Positions 51,901 to 60,466 of a stretch of DNA of 64,000 bases are shown here, piece by piece. The notes below the pieces were generated by a model that was not told where the DNA came from, searched no databases, and saw nothing but the letters and a program-made list of their open reading frames with translations. The DNA comes from Gammaproteobacteria bacterium (GTDB taxonomy: Bacteria; Pseudomonadota; Gammaproteobacteria; Ga0077536): assembly GCA_016191285.1 (NCBI GenBank), contig JACPPA010000012.1:124001-188000 (forward strand), in the 5' to 3' direction. How positions within the stretch are numbered: the stretch's first letter is position 1; every line of letters starts with the position of its first letter. Position numbers and translations under genes: made by a program.

Positions 51901-53124
51901 ATGCAAGCAATCCTGACCGGTCTGCGGATCATCGAGGCCTCGGCCTTTGTCGCCGCCCCGATGTGCGGCATGACCTTGGCGCAACTCGGCGCCGACGTCA
52001 TTCGATTTGATCAAATCGGGGGCGGCATCGACTATCGCCGCTGGCCGGTGACCGGCGACAACCACAGCATTTACTGGGCCGATTTGAACAAGGGCAAGCG
52101 TTCGATCGCGGTCGATCTGCGCCAACCCGAAGCCCGCGAATTAATTCAACGCCTGATCTGCGCGCCCGGCAAAGACGCGGGCATTCTCTCGACCAATTTG
52201 CCGGCCAAAGGCTGGCTCGATTACACCGCACTCAAAGCCTTGCGCGACGACGTAATCCAGCTCGCAATCGTGGGCGATCGGCATGGCGGGTCAGCGGTCG
52301 ACTACACTGTCAATGCCCAAGTGGGTTATCCGTACTTGACCGGGCCCGAGGGCGAGTCGCAACCTGTCAATCATGTGATGCCGGCCTGGGATATCACCAC
52401 GGCCATGCTCGCGGCGACCACTCTGTTGGCGGCGCTGCGTTTTCGCGAGACCACCGGGCGAGGTCAAAAGATCGATCTCGCACTGGCTGATGTGGCGCTG
52501 GCGACGATGGGCCATCTCGGATTTATCGGGGAACGAATCATCAATCACACCGCGCGCCAACGTGGTGGTAATTACTTGTACGGGGCGTTCGGTCGCGACT
52601 TCGTGACCAAGGACCAGGTCCGCGTGATGGTCATCGCGATCAGCGCTAAAATGTGGAGCGGCTTACTCGAGGCGACCGGTCTGCGCGACGCGCTACGCGA
52701 GACCGCGACGGCCCTCGGCCTGGATTTCGAGCGCGAAGGAGACCGCTACACCGCGCGCCGCGAGATCGCGGCCGTGCTCGAGCGCTGGGTGGGCGCCCAC
52801 GCCTACGCCGACGTCGCGCGCGCGTTCGACGCGCACGGCGTGTGTTGGGGCAAGTATCAGACCTTGACCGAATTAATCGATCACGATCCGGATTGTTCGC
52901 CGGCCAATCCAATCTTTCATGCCGTGACCCAACCCGACATCGGCACTTATCCAGTGCCGGGTGTCCCGGCGCATTTCGGCGCGGTTACGCGCCAACCCGC
53001 CCGGCGCGCCGCACGCCTGGGCGAACACACCGACGAGATCCTTGCCGATATACTGGGGCTCTCCAGCGCCGAGATCGGGCAACTGCACGATCGACGCGTG
53101 GTCGCCGGCCCGCCCGCATCATGA
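51901..53124 (+). CDS. 2-methylfumaryl-CoA isomerase-like (Mct) family III CoA transferase
   Basis: 407 residues. The N-terminus (EASAFVAAPMCGMTLAQLGA, VIRFDQIGGGIDYRRWPVTG, YWADLNKGKRSIAVDLRQPE) and the blocks SAVDYTVNAQVGYPYLTGPE and GGNYLYGAFGRDF follow, by memory, the mesaconyl-CoA C1-C4 CoA isomerase of the Chloroflexus 3-hydroxypropionate bi-cycle. These enzymes move CoA within one molecule. The rest of that cycle is not here, so an alternative intramolecular transferase role is possible. ATGA-coupled to the kinase gene. Confidence 0.82.
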   Translation: MQAILTGLRIIEASAFVAAPMCGMTLAQLGADVIRFDQIGGGIDYRRWPVTGDNHSIYWADLNKGKRSIAVDLRQPEARELIQRLICAPGKDAGILSTNLPAKGWLDYTALKALRDDVIQLAIVGDRHGGSAVDYTVNAQVGYPYLTGPEGESQPVNHVMPAWDITTAMLAATTLLAALRFRETTGRGQKIDLALADVALATMGHLGFIGERIINHTARQRGGNYLYGAFGRDFVTKDQVRVMVIAISAKMWSGLLEATGLRDALRETATALGLDFEREGDRYTARREIAAVLERWVGAHAYADVARAFDAHGVCWGKYQTLTELIDHDPDCSPANPIFHAVTQPDIGTYPVPGVPAHFGAVTRQPARRAARLGEHTDEILADILGLSSAEIGQLHDRRVVAGPPAS

Positions 53125-54212
53125 GTAAGCACTCCCAAATGAACAATCGACAAGCAACGTTCAGTGGCACCAAGGAAGTTGAGGCGCATCTTAGCCTCGA
53201 TCTCCGACGCCTCGATCCCTATCTTAGACAACAGATCCCGGACTATGCCGGTCCGCTGACGTTGCGGCGTTTCAAGGGCGGCCAGTCGAATCCTACCTAT
53301 CAACTGGCGACGCCGTCGCGGAATTACGTGTTACGCCGCAAGCCACCGGGACCCTTGCTGCCCTCGGCGCATGCGGTCGATCGCGAATACCGGGTTATCA
53401 AAGCACTTCATATGGCTGGTTTCCCAGTGCCGCAACCGTTCGTGTTATGCCCCGATCCGAGCGTCATCGGCACCATGTTCTATGTCATGGAAATGGTCGA
53501 AGGTCGCGTGCTGTGGGAGATGTCGCTGCCGGGCATGAGCAAGACTGAGCGCGGCGCGATCTACGATTCGATGCTCAGCACCTTGGCGGCGCTGCAAAGC
53601 TTCGCGCCGCGTGCGCTCGGGCTCGACGACTTCGGGAAACCCACCGATTACTTTGCCCGGCAGATCGCGCGCTGGGGTAAGACTTACGGGGTCTCGGAAA
53701 CGGAAAAAATTCCCGACATGGAGCGACTCAATGCGTGGTTGCCAGCGCATATTCCGGCGCACGAGGAAACCTCGCTCGTGCATGGCGATTACCGCATGGA
53801 CAATCTCATCATGCATCCCACCGAACCGCGCGTCGTCGCCGTCCTTGATTGGGAACTGTCAACGCTCGGTCATCCGTTGGGCGACATGACCTATCATTTA
53901 CTCCCCTGGCTGCTACCGACGATGGGCGACAAGGTCAGTAATTTGGGGGGACTCGATTTACCGACGTTGGGCATTCCGACGCTCGACCAATACGTCACCC
54001 GTTATTGTGCGTTGACCGGTCGCGCCGAGATTCCGCATTTTGAGTTTTATTCGGCGTACACGGTGTGGCGGATGGCCGCGATTTACCAGGGCATCATCAA
54101 GCGCGTCAAGGACGGCACCGCGGCGAATTCCGAAGCGCCGAAGACGACCGAGTTGGTCCGCGAATTGGCGGCCCAGGCCTGGCAGTACGCGGTTAAAGCG
54201 GGAGCGAGGTAG
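53121..54212 (+). CDS. APH-fold kinase, LvaA/ACAD10-11 N-domain type
   Basis: 363 residues. The Gly-rich LRRFKGGQSNPTYQLATPSR and the Lys/Arg-rich NYVLRRKPPGPLLPSAHAVD precede the kinase motif LVHGDYRMDNLIMHPTEPRV and the metal motif AVLDWELSTLGHPLGDMTYH. This subgroup phosphorylates the hydroxyl of hydroxyacyl-CoA (LvaA in Pseudomonas levulinate use; ACAD11 in animals). It sits between Mct and an acyl-CoA dehydrogenase, as expected for a kinase/ACAD pair. The start at ATG 53121 overlaps the mct stop; a longer open frame starting at 52653 is a shadow. Confidence 0.87.
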   Translation: MSKHSQMNNRQATFSGTKEVEAHLSLDLRRLDPYLRQQIPDYAGPLTLRRFKGGQSNPTYQLATPSRNYVLRRKPPGPLLPSAHAVDREYRVIKALHMAGFPVPQPFVLCPDPSVIGTMFYVMEMVEGRVLWEMSLPGMSKTERGAIYDSMLSTLAALQSFAPRALGLDDFGKPTDYFARQIARWGKTYGVSETEKIPDMERLNAWLPAHIPAHEETSLVHGDYRMDNLIMHPTEPRVVAVLDWELSTLGHPLGDMTYHLLPWLLPTMGDKVSNLGGLDLPTLGIPTLDQYVTRYCALTGRAEIPHFEFYSAYTVWRMAAIYQGIIKRVKDGTAANSEAPKTTELVRELAAQAWQYAVKAGAR

Positions 54213-54216
54213 CCCT

Positions 54217-55377
54217 ATGAATTTAGACGCCTTGCGCTTTCCGCGCCATGAACTCCCAACGAATTTAGAACCGCTCAGGTCCGACGTTCGCGCGTTTCTG
54301 GCCGCCGAACTTAAGGGCTATTCGCCACTGGTCCGCAGTAACAGTTGGGACGGAGTCGATCCCGACTTCAGTCGCAAGTTGGGTGCGCATGGTTGGCTCG
54401 GCATGACCCTGCCAACCGCGTATGGCGGACACGGCCGTACCGCGCTCGAACGCTATGTGGTGGTCGAAGAAGTGCTCGCCGCCGGCGCGCCGGTCGGCTT
54501 TCACTGGGTGGCGGATCGCCAAAGCGGACCGATGATCGCGCGCTTGGGCACCGCAGAACAGAAGCGCACCATCTTGCCGGCGATCGCGCGCGGCGAAGCC
54601 TGTTTCTGTATTGGCATGAGCGAGCCTAACGCGGGTTCGGATTTGGCGTCAGTGCGCTCGCGCGCGGCCCGCACCAGTGACGGGTGGGTGCTGAACGGCA
54701 CCAAAATTTGGACCTCGAACGCGCATCGCGCGAATTACATGATCGCGTTATTCCGCACGGATTCGGCCACTGACAGCAAGCATGGCGGCCTGTCCCAATT
54801 TTTAATCGACATGCGCACCGCCAAAGGCATCACACCGCGCCCGATCCGCGACCTCACCGGGCGTAGTAACTTCAATGAGGTATCGTTTGTCGACGCCTGG
54901 TTACCACTCGATGCCATTCTCGGTAACGAAGGCGATGGCTGGAAACAAGTCACCGCCGAGCTTGCCTTTGAACGCAGCGGCCCAGAACGCTATTTGTCGT
55001 GTTTTATTCTGCTGACCCAGCTGGTTGAAATGTTGAAAGATCGCGCGAGCCCCGCCGCGCTCGCCAAGATCGGCGCCGAAATCGCCTGGACCGCCACCCT
55101 ACGCAATATGTCCCTGTCGGTCGCCGGCATGTTGAACGCCGGCCTGGACCCGAGTTTACAAGCGTCGGTCGTCAAAGACCTCGGCTGTCATTTCGAACAA
55201 CGCCTGCCGGGTCTCGCCCAAGAACTTATCGCGCTCGAACCGACCTTGGCGGACTCCGGGATCGATTTTCAACAAGTACTCGGAAATTTGGTGCAATTGG
55301 CGCCGTCGTTTTCATTGCGCGGCGGCACTTTGGAAATTCTGCGCGGCATCATCGCGCGAGGCTTGGGTGTACGATGA
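54217..55377 (+). CDS. acyl-CoA dehydrogenase family protein (first)
   Basis: A 386-residue ACAD. GHGRTALERYVVVEEVLAAG, CFCIGMSEPNAGSDLASVRS (flavin/substrate motif) and GWVLNGTKIWTSNAHRANYM lie in the middle. ELAFERSGPERYLSCFILLT and LRGGTLEILRGIIARGLGVR follow, with the catalytic Glu expected in the last block. Next to an LvaA-type kinase it may handle a phosphoacyl-CoA (LvaC-like) instead of a simple oxidation. It begins 4 nt after the kinase and overlaps the second ACAD by 4 nt. Confidence 0.92.
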   Translation: MNLDALRFPRHELPTNLEPLRSDVRAFLAAELKGYSPLVRSNSWDGVDPDFSRKLGAHGWLGMTLPTAYGGHGRTALERYVVVEEVLAAGAPVGFHWVADRQSGPMIARLGTAEQKRTILPAIARGEACFCIGMSEPNAGSDLASVRSRAARTSDGWVLNGTKIWTSNAHRANYMIALFRTDSATDSKHGGLSQFLIDMRTAKGITPRPIRDLTGRSNFNEVSFVDAWLPLDAILGNEGDGWKQVTAELAFERSGPERYLSCFILLTQLVEMLKDRASPAALAKIGAEIAWTATLRNMSLSVAGMLNAGLDPSLQASVVKDLGCHFEQRLPGLAQELIALEPTLADSGIDFQQVLGNLVQLAPSFSLRGGTLEILRGIIARGLGVR

Positions 55378-56420
55378 ACGAAGCGCAACAAATTCTTGAC
55401 GATAGCGTCAACCGGTTTTTTAACGCGCGAATCGATCGTGACTTTCTGACTCGAATCGAAGCTTCACATTGGGATGACGCGCTGTGGGGCAACTTGGTCG
55501 ACCAAGGGTTGTCGCAGGTCCTGGTCAGCGACGCACATGGCGGCATGGGGGGCGGTTGGCTCGATGCCTTCATTGTCGCGCGCGCCTGCGGTAAACACGC
55601 GCTGCCACTGCCAGTGCCGGAACAGCTATTGGCGAACTGGCTCCAAGAACAGGCGGGCTTGGCGCCACACACCGGCGTTGCCGGCTTGCTCGTCGCCCCG
55701 ATCCCCGGCACCGCATTAAGCGGCAATCAAGTTACGCTTACCGCGGAGCGCGTGCCGTGGGGTCGTCGTGCAGATTATTTCGTGGGCGTGACGAGCGCAT
55801 CGGAACTGCTGGTGCTTGATACCGCGGCGGCGCGCGTCGCCGCCGACGCGAACCTGGCGCGTGAACCGCGCGATCGGATCACGTTCACCGCCGCGCCAAT
55901 ACTTGCCCGGGCGCGAGTAGCCTTGCCCAGCGATGCGGTACGCGCCTTAGGCGCGCTCTTGCGCAGCGCGCAGATTGCCGGGGCGGCCGCGGCCTGTCTC
56001 GAGCTCAGCGTTAAATACACCTCCGAACGCGAACAATTCGGCCGCGCGCTGGCTCAGTTTCAAGCCATTCAACACCAGCTGGCCGAACTCGCGGGTGCGA
56101 TGGCATCGGTGGATACCATGGCGGCCACGGCCGCGATCGCGATGGACACGCGAGGCATCACCGCCGCCGGTCGCAACGCGCTTTTTGAAATCGCGGCCGC
56201 CAAGTGTCGCGCCAGCGAAGCCGTTGAATCGATCACCCGCATTAGCCATCAAGTGCACGGCGCAATTGGATTCACGTACGAGTACGACCTGCAGTTCCTG
56301 ACGCGCCGGTTGTGGTCATGGCGCGCTGAATTCGGCACGCATGGCCAGTGGGGCGAACAGCTCGGCCAAATCGCCATCGCCGAAGGCGGCGCAGAGCTGT
56401 GGCATTACTTAACCGCGTAA
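55374..56420 (+). CDS. acyl-CoA dehydrogenase family protein (second)
   Basis: A 348-residue ACAD-like protein, shorter than the first. GLSQVLVSDAHGGMGGGWLD and SEREQFGRALAQFQAIQHQL are ACAD C-domain blocks, with HQVHGAIGFTYEYDLQFLTR near the end. The middle domain is short and the usual SEPxxGSD motif is absent, as in the heterodimer partner subunits of steroid and cyclic acyl-CoA dehydrogenases (FadE/ChsE type). It may form a hetero-oligomer with the first ACAD; this is inference. Confidence 0.86.
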   Translation: MNEAQQILDDSVNRFFNARIDRDFLTRIEASHWDDALWGNLVDQGLSQVLVSDAHGGMGGGWLDAFIVARACGKHALPLPVPEQLLANWLQEQAGLAPHTGVAGLLVAPIPGTALSGNQVTLTAERVPWGRRADYFVGVTSASELLVLDTAAARVAADANLAREPRDRITFTAAPILARARVALPSDAVRALGALLRSAQIAGAAAACLELSVKYTSEREQFGRALAQFQAIQHQLAELAGAMASVDTMAATAAIAMDTRGITAAGRNALFEIAAAKCRASEAVESITRISHQVHGAIGFTYEYDLQFLTRRLWSWRAEFGTHGQWGEQLGQIAIAEGGAELWHYLTA

Positions 56421-56454
56421 CACCGAACCACCCAAGCACTAAGCGAGCAGTTTC

Positions 56455-57258
56455 ATGAGCGACGATCTTTTATTATTCGAAAAGCACGGTCACGTCGCGC
56501 GCGTGACGATCAATCGGCCGGACAAGCGCAACCCGCTCGGTCTGGCCGGCGATGGCGACGCGTTCCAAGCGGTGGCGAAGCGGATCAATGACGATTTCGA
56601 TCTGCGCTGCGTGATTATGACCGGCGCCGGTTCGGCATTTTCAGCCGGCGGCGATCTGAAAGCGATGCGCGATCGCAGTGGCGAGTTCGGCGTCGACAAT
56701 CTGCGCTTGCGCGATCATTATCGCAGCGGCATTCACGGCATCATCAAGGCCATGTGGAGCATTGAAGTGCCGATCGTCGGCGCGATCAACGGCCCCGCCA
56801 TCGGCTTGGGGGGCGATGTCGCGTCGCTGTGCGATATCCGTTTGTCGGCGGCGAGTGCAAAATTCGGCGCGACCTTTTTGAAGATTGGACTGCTGCCCGG
56901 CGACGGCGGGGCCTGGCTCTTGCCGCGCATCATCGGCTGGTCGCGGGCCTCGCAGTTGTATTTCACCGGTGACTTGATCGATGCCCCGACCGCGCGCGAA
57001 TGGGGCCTGGTGTCGGAAGTTTATCCCGATGCCGAACTCATGAGGGAAGCCGAGAAACTGGCCGCGAAGATCTGCATGCAACCCCCACAGGCCCTGCGCA
57101 TGACCAAGCGCTTGATGCGCGATGGCGTTAACGCGAGCTTCGATACCATCATGGAAATGTCGGCCGCCATGCAGGTGCTCGTACAACGCACCGACGATCA
57201 CATGGAAGCGGTGAACGCCTTCTTCGAGAAGCGCACGCCAGTGTTCACGGGTAAGTGA
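56455..57258 (+). CDS. enoyl-CoA hydratase/isomerase family protein
   Basis: A 267-residue crotonase-fold enzyme. VARVTINRPDKRNPLGLAGD, GAGSAFSAGGDLKAMRDRSG (oxyanion loop), GAINGPAIGLGGDVASLCDI and FLKIGLLPGDGGAWLLPRII are the core motifs. Whether it hydrates, isomerises or cleaves is not decided by these. It overlaps the CMD gene by 4 nt. Confidence 0.9.
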   Translation: MSDDLLLFEKHGHVARVTINRPDKRNPLGLAGDGDAFQAVAKRINDDFDLRCVIMTGAGSAFSAGGDLKAMRDRSGEFGVDNLRLRDHYRSGIHGIIKAMWSIEVPIVGAINGPAIGLGGDVASLCDIRLSAASAKFGATFLKIGLLPGDGGAWLLPRIIGWSRASQLYFTGDLIDAPTAREWGLVSEVYPDAELMREAEKLAAKICMQPPQALRMTKRLMRDGVNASFDTIMEMSAAMQVLVQRTDDHMEAVNAFFEKRTPVFTGK

Positions 57259-57785
57259 TGACCATTCCGTATCAACCGGTGGCTCTCGCCGAACCGGCCG
57301 ATCTGGTCGCCGCCATTCGCCAGCGGCGCGGTGGCGAATTGCTGAATCTCGATCGTATGCTGCTGCACAGTCCGCCGTTTGCCCGAGGCTGGAATGCCTT
57401 TTTAGGCGCGGTCCGTAGCGAACTCAACCTCGTGCCAAAGCTACGCGAGCTCGCTATCTGTGCGGTCGCGGTAGTCAATCGCGCCGACTACGAATTTAAT
57501 CAACACGCCCCCCTGTTCGTGCGCGCCGGTGGTACCGACGCGCAATTGCAGGCGCTTCGCACTCCCACCGAGGTGGCGGCAAGTAACCATTTCGATGCAC
57601 TAGAAAAAGCAGTGGTGGCGTTGACCGTCGCGATGTCGCGCGACATCGTCGTCCCGAAACCATTGATTACCGAATTGCACGAACGCTTGCCGGGCGATCG
57701 CGAGCTCGTCGAGTTGATCGGCACGATCGCCGCCTACAACATGGTGTCGAGATTTCTCGTTGCCACCGGCGTGACGCCGGAATGA
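57255..57785 (+). CDS. carboxymuconolactone decarboxylase family protein
   Basis: A 176-residue CMD/AhpD-like protein. NAFLGAVRSELNLVPKLREL, the central AICAVAVVNRADYEFNQHAP (the single His after the Glu is the usual proton-relay site) and LIGTIAAYNMVSRFLVATGV. No CxxC pair, so not a classical peroxidase. Role in the acyl-CoA operon unknown. Overlaps the hydratase gene. Confidence 0.85.
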   Translation: MMTIPYQPVALAEPADLVAAIRQRRGGELLNLDRMLLHSPPFARGWNAFLGAVRSELNLVPKLRELAICAVAVVNRADYEFNQHAPLFVRAGGTDAQLQALRTPTEVAASNHFDALEKAVVALTVAMSRDIVVPKPLITELHERLPGDRELVELIGTIAAYNMVSRFLVATGVTPE

Positions 57786-57812
57786 TTCAAGTCATTTTAA
57801 AGGAGCACGACG

Positions 57813-58088
57813 ATGGACGAAGCAACATTTCGAACTGAGATTGCCGCAGCCGGTTGTAAGGAATTTAGAACCATCGAATGGGAAGCAGACCGCGCGAATC
57901 CCGAACACGCGCATGACTTTAACGCGCACGGCTTCATCCTGCGCGGTGAATTCACCCTAACCACCGACGACTGGAGCCGCTGCTTAAAAGCCGGCGACAC
58001 CTTTGCCTTGACGGCGGGCACGGCGCATACCGAAACCGTCGGTCCGCGGGGCGTCGAGATTCTAAGCGGCCGTGTCTATCTAAACTAA
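57813..58088 (+). CDS. small cupin-domain protein
   Basis: A 91-residue single cupin. ANPEHAHDFNAHGFILRGEF carries the His-x-His-type first motif and GDTFALTAGTAHTETVGPRG the second, with His. AAGGAGC lies upstream at about 57800. Metal binding is likely; enzyme or sensor role unknown. Last gene of the plus-strand operon, convergent with the PQQ enzyme gene. Confidence 0.82.
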   Translation: MDEATFRTEIAAAGCKEFRTIEWEADRANPEHAHDFNAHGFILRGEFTLTTDDWSRCLKAGDTFALTAGTAHTETVGPRGVEILSGRVYLN

Positions 58089-58142
58089 GCACGACCGGGT
58101 CCTGGAGTTGAGCGGCACGCCCAGCACCACGGCGAGCTTGCG

Positions 58143-60245
58143 TCATTTGCCGGCATCGACCTTGAGCGCCCCGGCTTTTGCTGCTTTCGCCGCCTGGCGA
58201 CGGATGTAGTGTTGCAGGGCGACCAAGTCTTTATCGGTCAGTTCCTTGAACTGCGGCATGCCCTGTAGCTGTCGGCTGCCCTTGATCACGACTTCGTGGA
58301 ACGCTTCCAGAAACAGCGGTGCCTGCGATTCACGCAGATCAGGCGCATAACCGCCGGACACCGCGCTGCCACCGTGACACAGCGTGCAGTTCCTGACGTA
58401 AATATCGCTGCCCTGCTGCGCCAACAACGGATCGACTTTGAAATCCTCCTTCACCACCGGCTGCGGGATGCGTGGCGGCGGCGACGCCGGCAACACGGAT
58501 TTACTCTCCAGCGCAAACGTTAAAAGGCGTCGCGGTTGCTCACGATAGGCCCAGCCGTGCTGTGCCGTCACGGTGCCGGCAAACGACATGCCCGCGCCGC
58601 CCCAGCCGACCAGCAGCGACACATATTGTTTACCGTCCACGGCATAGGTGATCGGCGCGGATGAAATACCAAGGCCAGCGTTAAACGACCATAAGGCGGC
58701 ACCGGTTTTCGCGTTATAGACGAAGAATTTACCATCAGCTCGGCCTTGCAGAACTAAGTTGCCTGCCGTGGTCAGGGTGCCGGGATTCCACACCCCAGGC
58801 AGCTTCACTTCCCACACTTTCTTTTGTTTGACGGGATCCCAGGCGAGCAACCATGACGCATCGATTTTGATCGGCAGTTCGTCGCCCTTTGTAAATCGGA
58901 CTCCGGGATCCATTTGGAAGTTGGTCGCGTGCCAGGTGACTGGATTCATGCCTTTATCGGAAAACCAACCCGCCATTTCCATGGTGGGGATGTACACCAG
59001 GCCCGTGTCCTTGTTGTACGACATCGGTGGCCAGTTATGCACGCCAAAGGCACTTGGAAAAACCATTGCTTCGCCATCTTCGTAGCGCGCGCCGGGTATT
59101 TCGACGGGTCGCCCGGTTTTTAGATCGACATGCGAGGCCCAGGTGACCTTGCCGATCTTCTCCGCAGAAATGAGTTTGCCGGTGCTGCGGTCGATGACGT
59201 AGAAGAAGCCATTCTTCGGCGCATGCATCAAGGCCTTGACTGGTTTACCAGCGATCGTGAGATCGGCCAACACGATGTCCATATTCGAGTTGTAATCCCA
59301 CGACTCGCCGGGGGTGGTCTGGTAATGCCAGACATACTTTCCGGTGTCCGCATCGAGCGCGACAATCGCGCACAGAAATAAATTATCGCCGCCACCTGGA
59401 CTGCGGATCTTGCGATTCCATGGGGAGCCGTTGCCGGTGCCAATGTAGAAACGATTGAATTCCGGATCGTAAGTCAGCCCATTCCAGGTCTGACCACCAC
59501 CGCCGTGTTTCCACCATTCGCCAGTCCAAGTCTTGGCGGCCATGGCCTGGGCTTCGTCCTCAAACCCCTTCGCCGGATCGCCTGGTACCACGTAGAAGCG
59601 CCACGCCTGCTTACCGGTCGCGGTGTCATACGCTGTGACATAGCCACGCGCCGAACCCACTTCGGTGCCACCGTTGCCGATGAGGACTTTATCGCGGAAC
59701 ACGCGCGGCGCGCCGTTGATATAGAGCGGAAGTTTGGGATCGGTGGTTTGCGCGCTCCAGACTTCCTGGCCCGTTTGGGCGTCCACCGCGATCAGGCGAC
59801 CGTCGCCGGTGGCGACAAACAAGCGCCCTTTCCAATACGCCGCGCCGCGGTTCGAATCCCAAAAGATCCGCGCGCGATCGCCAGCGATTTCCAATACCTT
59901 GGGATCATAAGTCCACACCACCTTGCGCGCTCTTAAGTCGACCGCGAAAAGCTTGGCCCAGCTCCCCGTGAAATACATCATGCCGTCGACGACGAGCGGC
60001 GTTGAAATCAGTGAGCGCTGGTCGGGAAGCTCCAGAAACCAATCGAGGCCGAGACCTTTAACGGTCTCGTCGGTGATCGTTTTCAAAGGACTGTAGCGTT
60101 GTTCGCTGTAAGTGCGCCCATACGAGAGCCAGTTGGCGCCTTGGACTTCATCCGCGATCGCCGCGCCATCGACCGTGGTCTGTGCATGCACCGTGGGTAC
60201 CGCAATGAGAATGGCGGCACTGATCTTCGCTAAAGGATTCATCAA
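58143..60245 (-). CDS. PQQ-dependent alcohol dehydrogenase with C-terminal cytochrome c (copy 1)
   Basis: A 700-residue periplasmic quinohaemoprotein. A signal peptide (to ~HA, residue 21) precedes the eight-bladed PQQ propeller: ANWLSYGRTYSEQRYSPLKT, then GESWDYNSNMDIVLADL at the metal/PQQ Asp, and GKQYVSLLVGWGGAG. A cytochrome c domain with CTLCHGG near residue 632 follows. The usual vicinal cysteine pair is absent: the segment reads ARIFWDSNRGAAYWKGRLF. The residue two after the catalytic Asp is Asn (WDYN), not the Asp of lanthanide-type enzymes. Closely paralogous to the gene at 60467-62554. Confidence 0.93.
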   Translation of the reverse strand: MMNPLAKISAAILIAVPTVHAQTTVDGAAIADEVQGANWLSYGRTYSEQRYSPLKTITDETVKGLGLDWFLELPDQRSLISTPLVVDGMMYFTGSWAKLFAVDLRARKVVWTYDPKVLEIAGDRARIFWDSNRGAAYWKGRLFVATGDGRLIAVDAQTGQEVWSAQTTDPKLPLYINGAPRVFRDKVLIGNGGTEVGSARGYVTAYDTATGKQAWRFYVVPGDPAKGFEDEAQAMAAKTWTGEWWKHGGGGQTWNGLTYDPEFNRFYIGTGNGSPWNRKIRSPGGGDNLFLCAIVALDADTGKYVWHYQTTPGESWDYNSNMDIVLADLTIAGKPVKALMHAPKNGFFYVIDRSTGKLISAEKIGKVTWASHVDLKTGRPVEIPGARYEDGEAMVFPSAFGVHNWPPMSYNKDTGLVYIPTMEMAGWFSDKGMNPVTWHATNFQMDPGVRFTKGDELPIKIDASWLLAWDPVKQKKVWEVKLPGVWNPGTLTTAGNLVLQGRADGKFFVYNAKTGAALWSFNAGLGISSAPITYAVDGKQYVSLLVGWGGAGMSFAGTVTAQHGWAYREQPRRLLTFALESKSVLPASPPPRIPQPVVKEDFKVDPLLAQQGSDIYVRNCTLCHGGSAVSGGYAPDLRESQAPLFLEAFHEVVIKGSRQLQGMPQFKELTDKDLVALQHYIRRQAAKAAKAGALKVDAGK

Positions 60246-60317
60246 CGTCTCCCCGGTTCGAATGGTTTATTGGATTAGCGTTTGGTCCGTGTCGTTGCTA
60301 CCGCGGATCCAAATTCG

Positions 60318-60416
60318 ATTCGCCGATAAATCGGCTCCCACAATTAATCTCTACTGCTATTCCCTGCCTCTACTGACATGTTCTCATGTTCCGTGGGAGC
60401 CGATTTATCGGCGAAT
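60318..60416. repeat. REP inverted pair with stem GCCGATTTATCGGC
   Basis: Minus copy 60318-60342 and plus copy 60392-60416 lie between the two PQQ enzyme genes. This is a fourth stem variant of the family, with matching changes on both arms. Confidence 0.86.
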
Positions 60417-60466
60417 CTTCGTGCCTGAACGCGCGTTCAACATATAGAATCACGTGGCCGCACCTA

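Noticed and set aside
52653-53120. Arg-rich extension of the kinase frame
   Set aside because: Overlaps the Mct-like gene in another frame and is not kinase-like; ATG 53121 is coupled to the mct stop.
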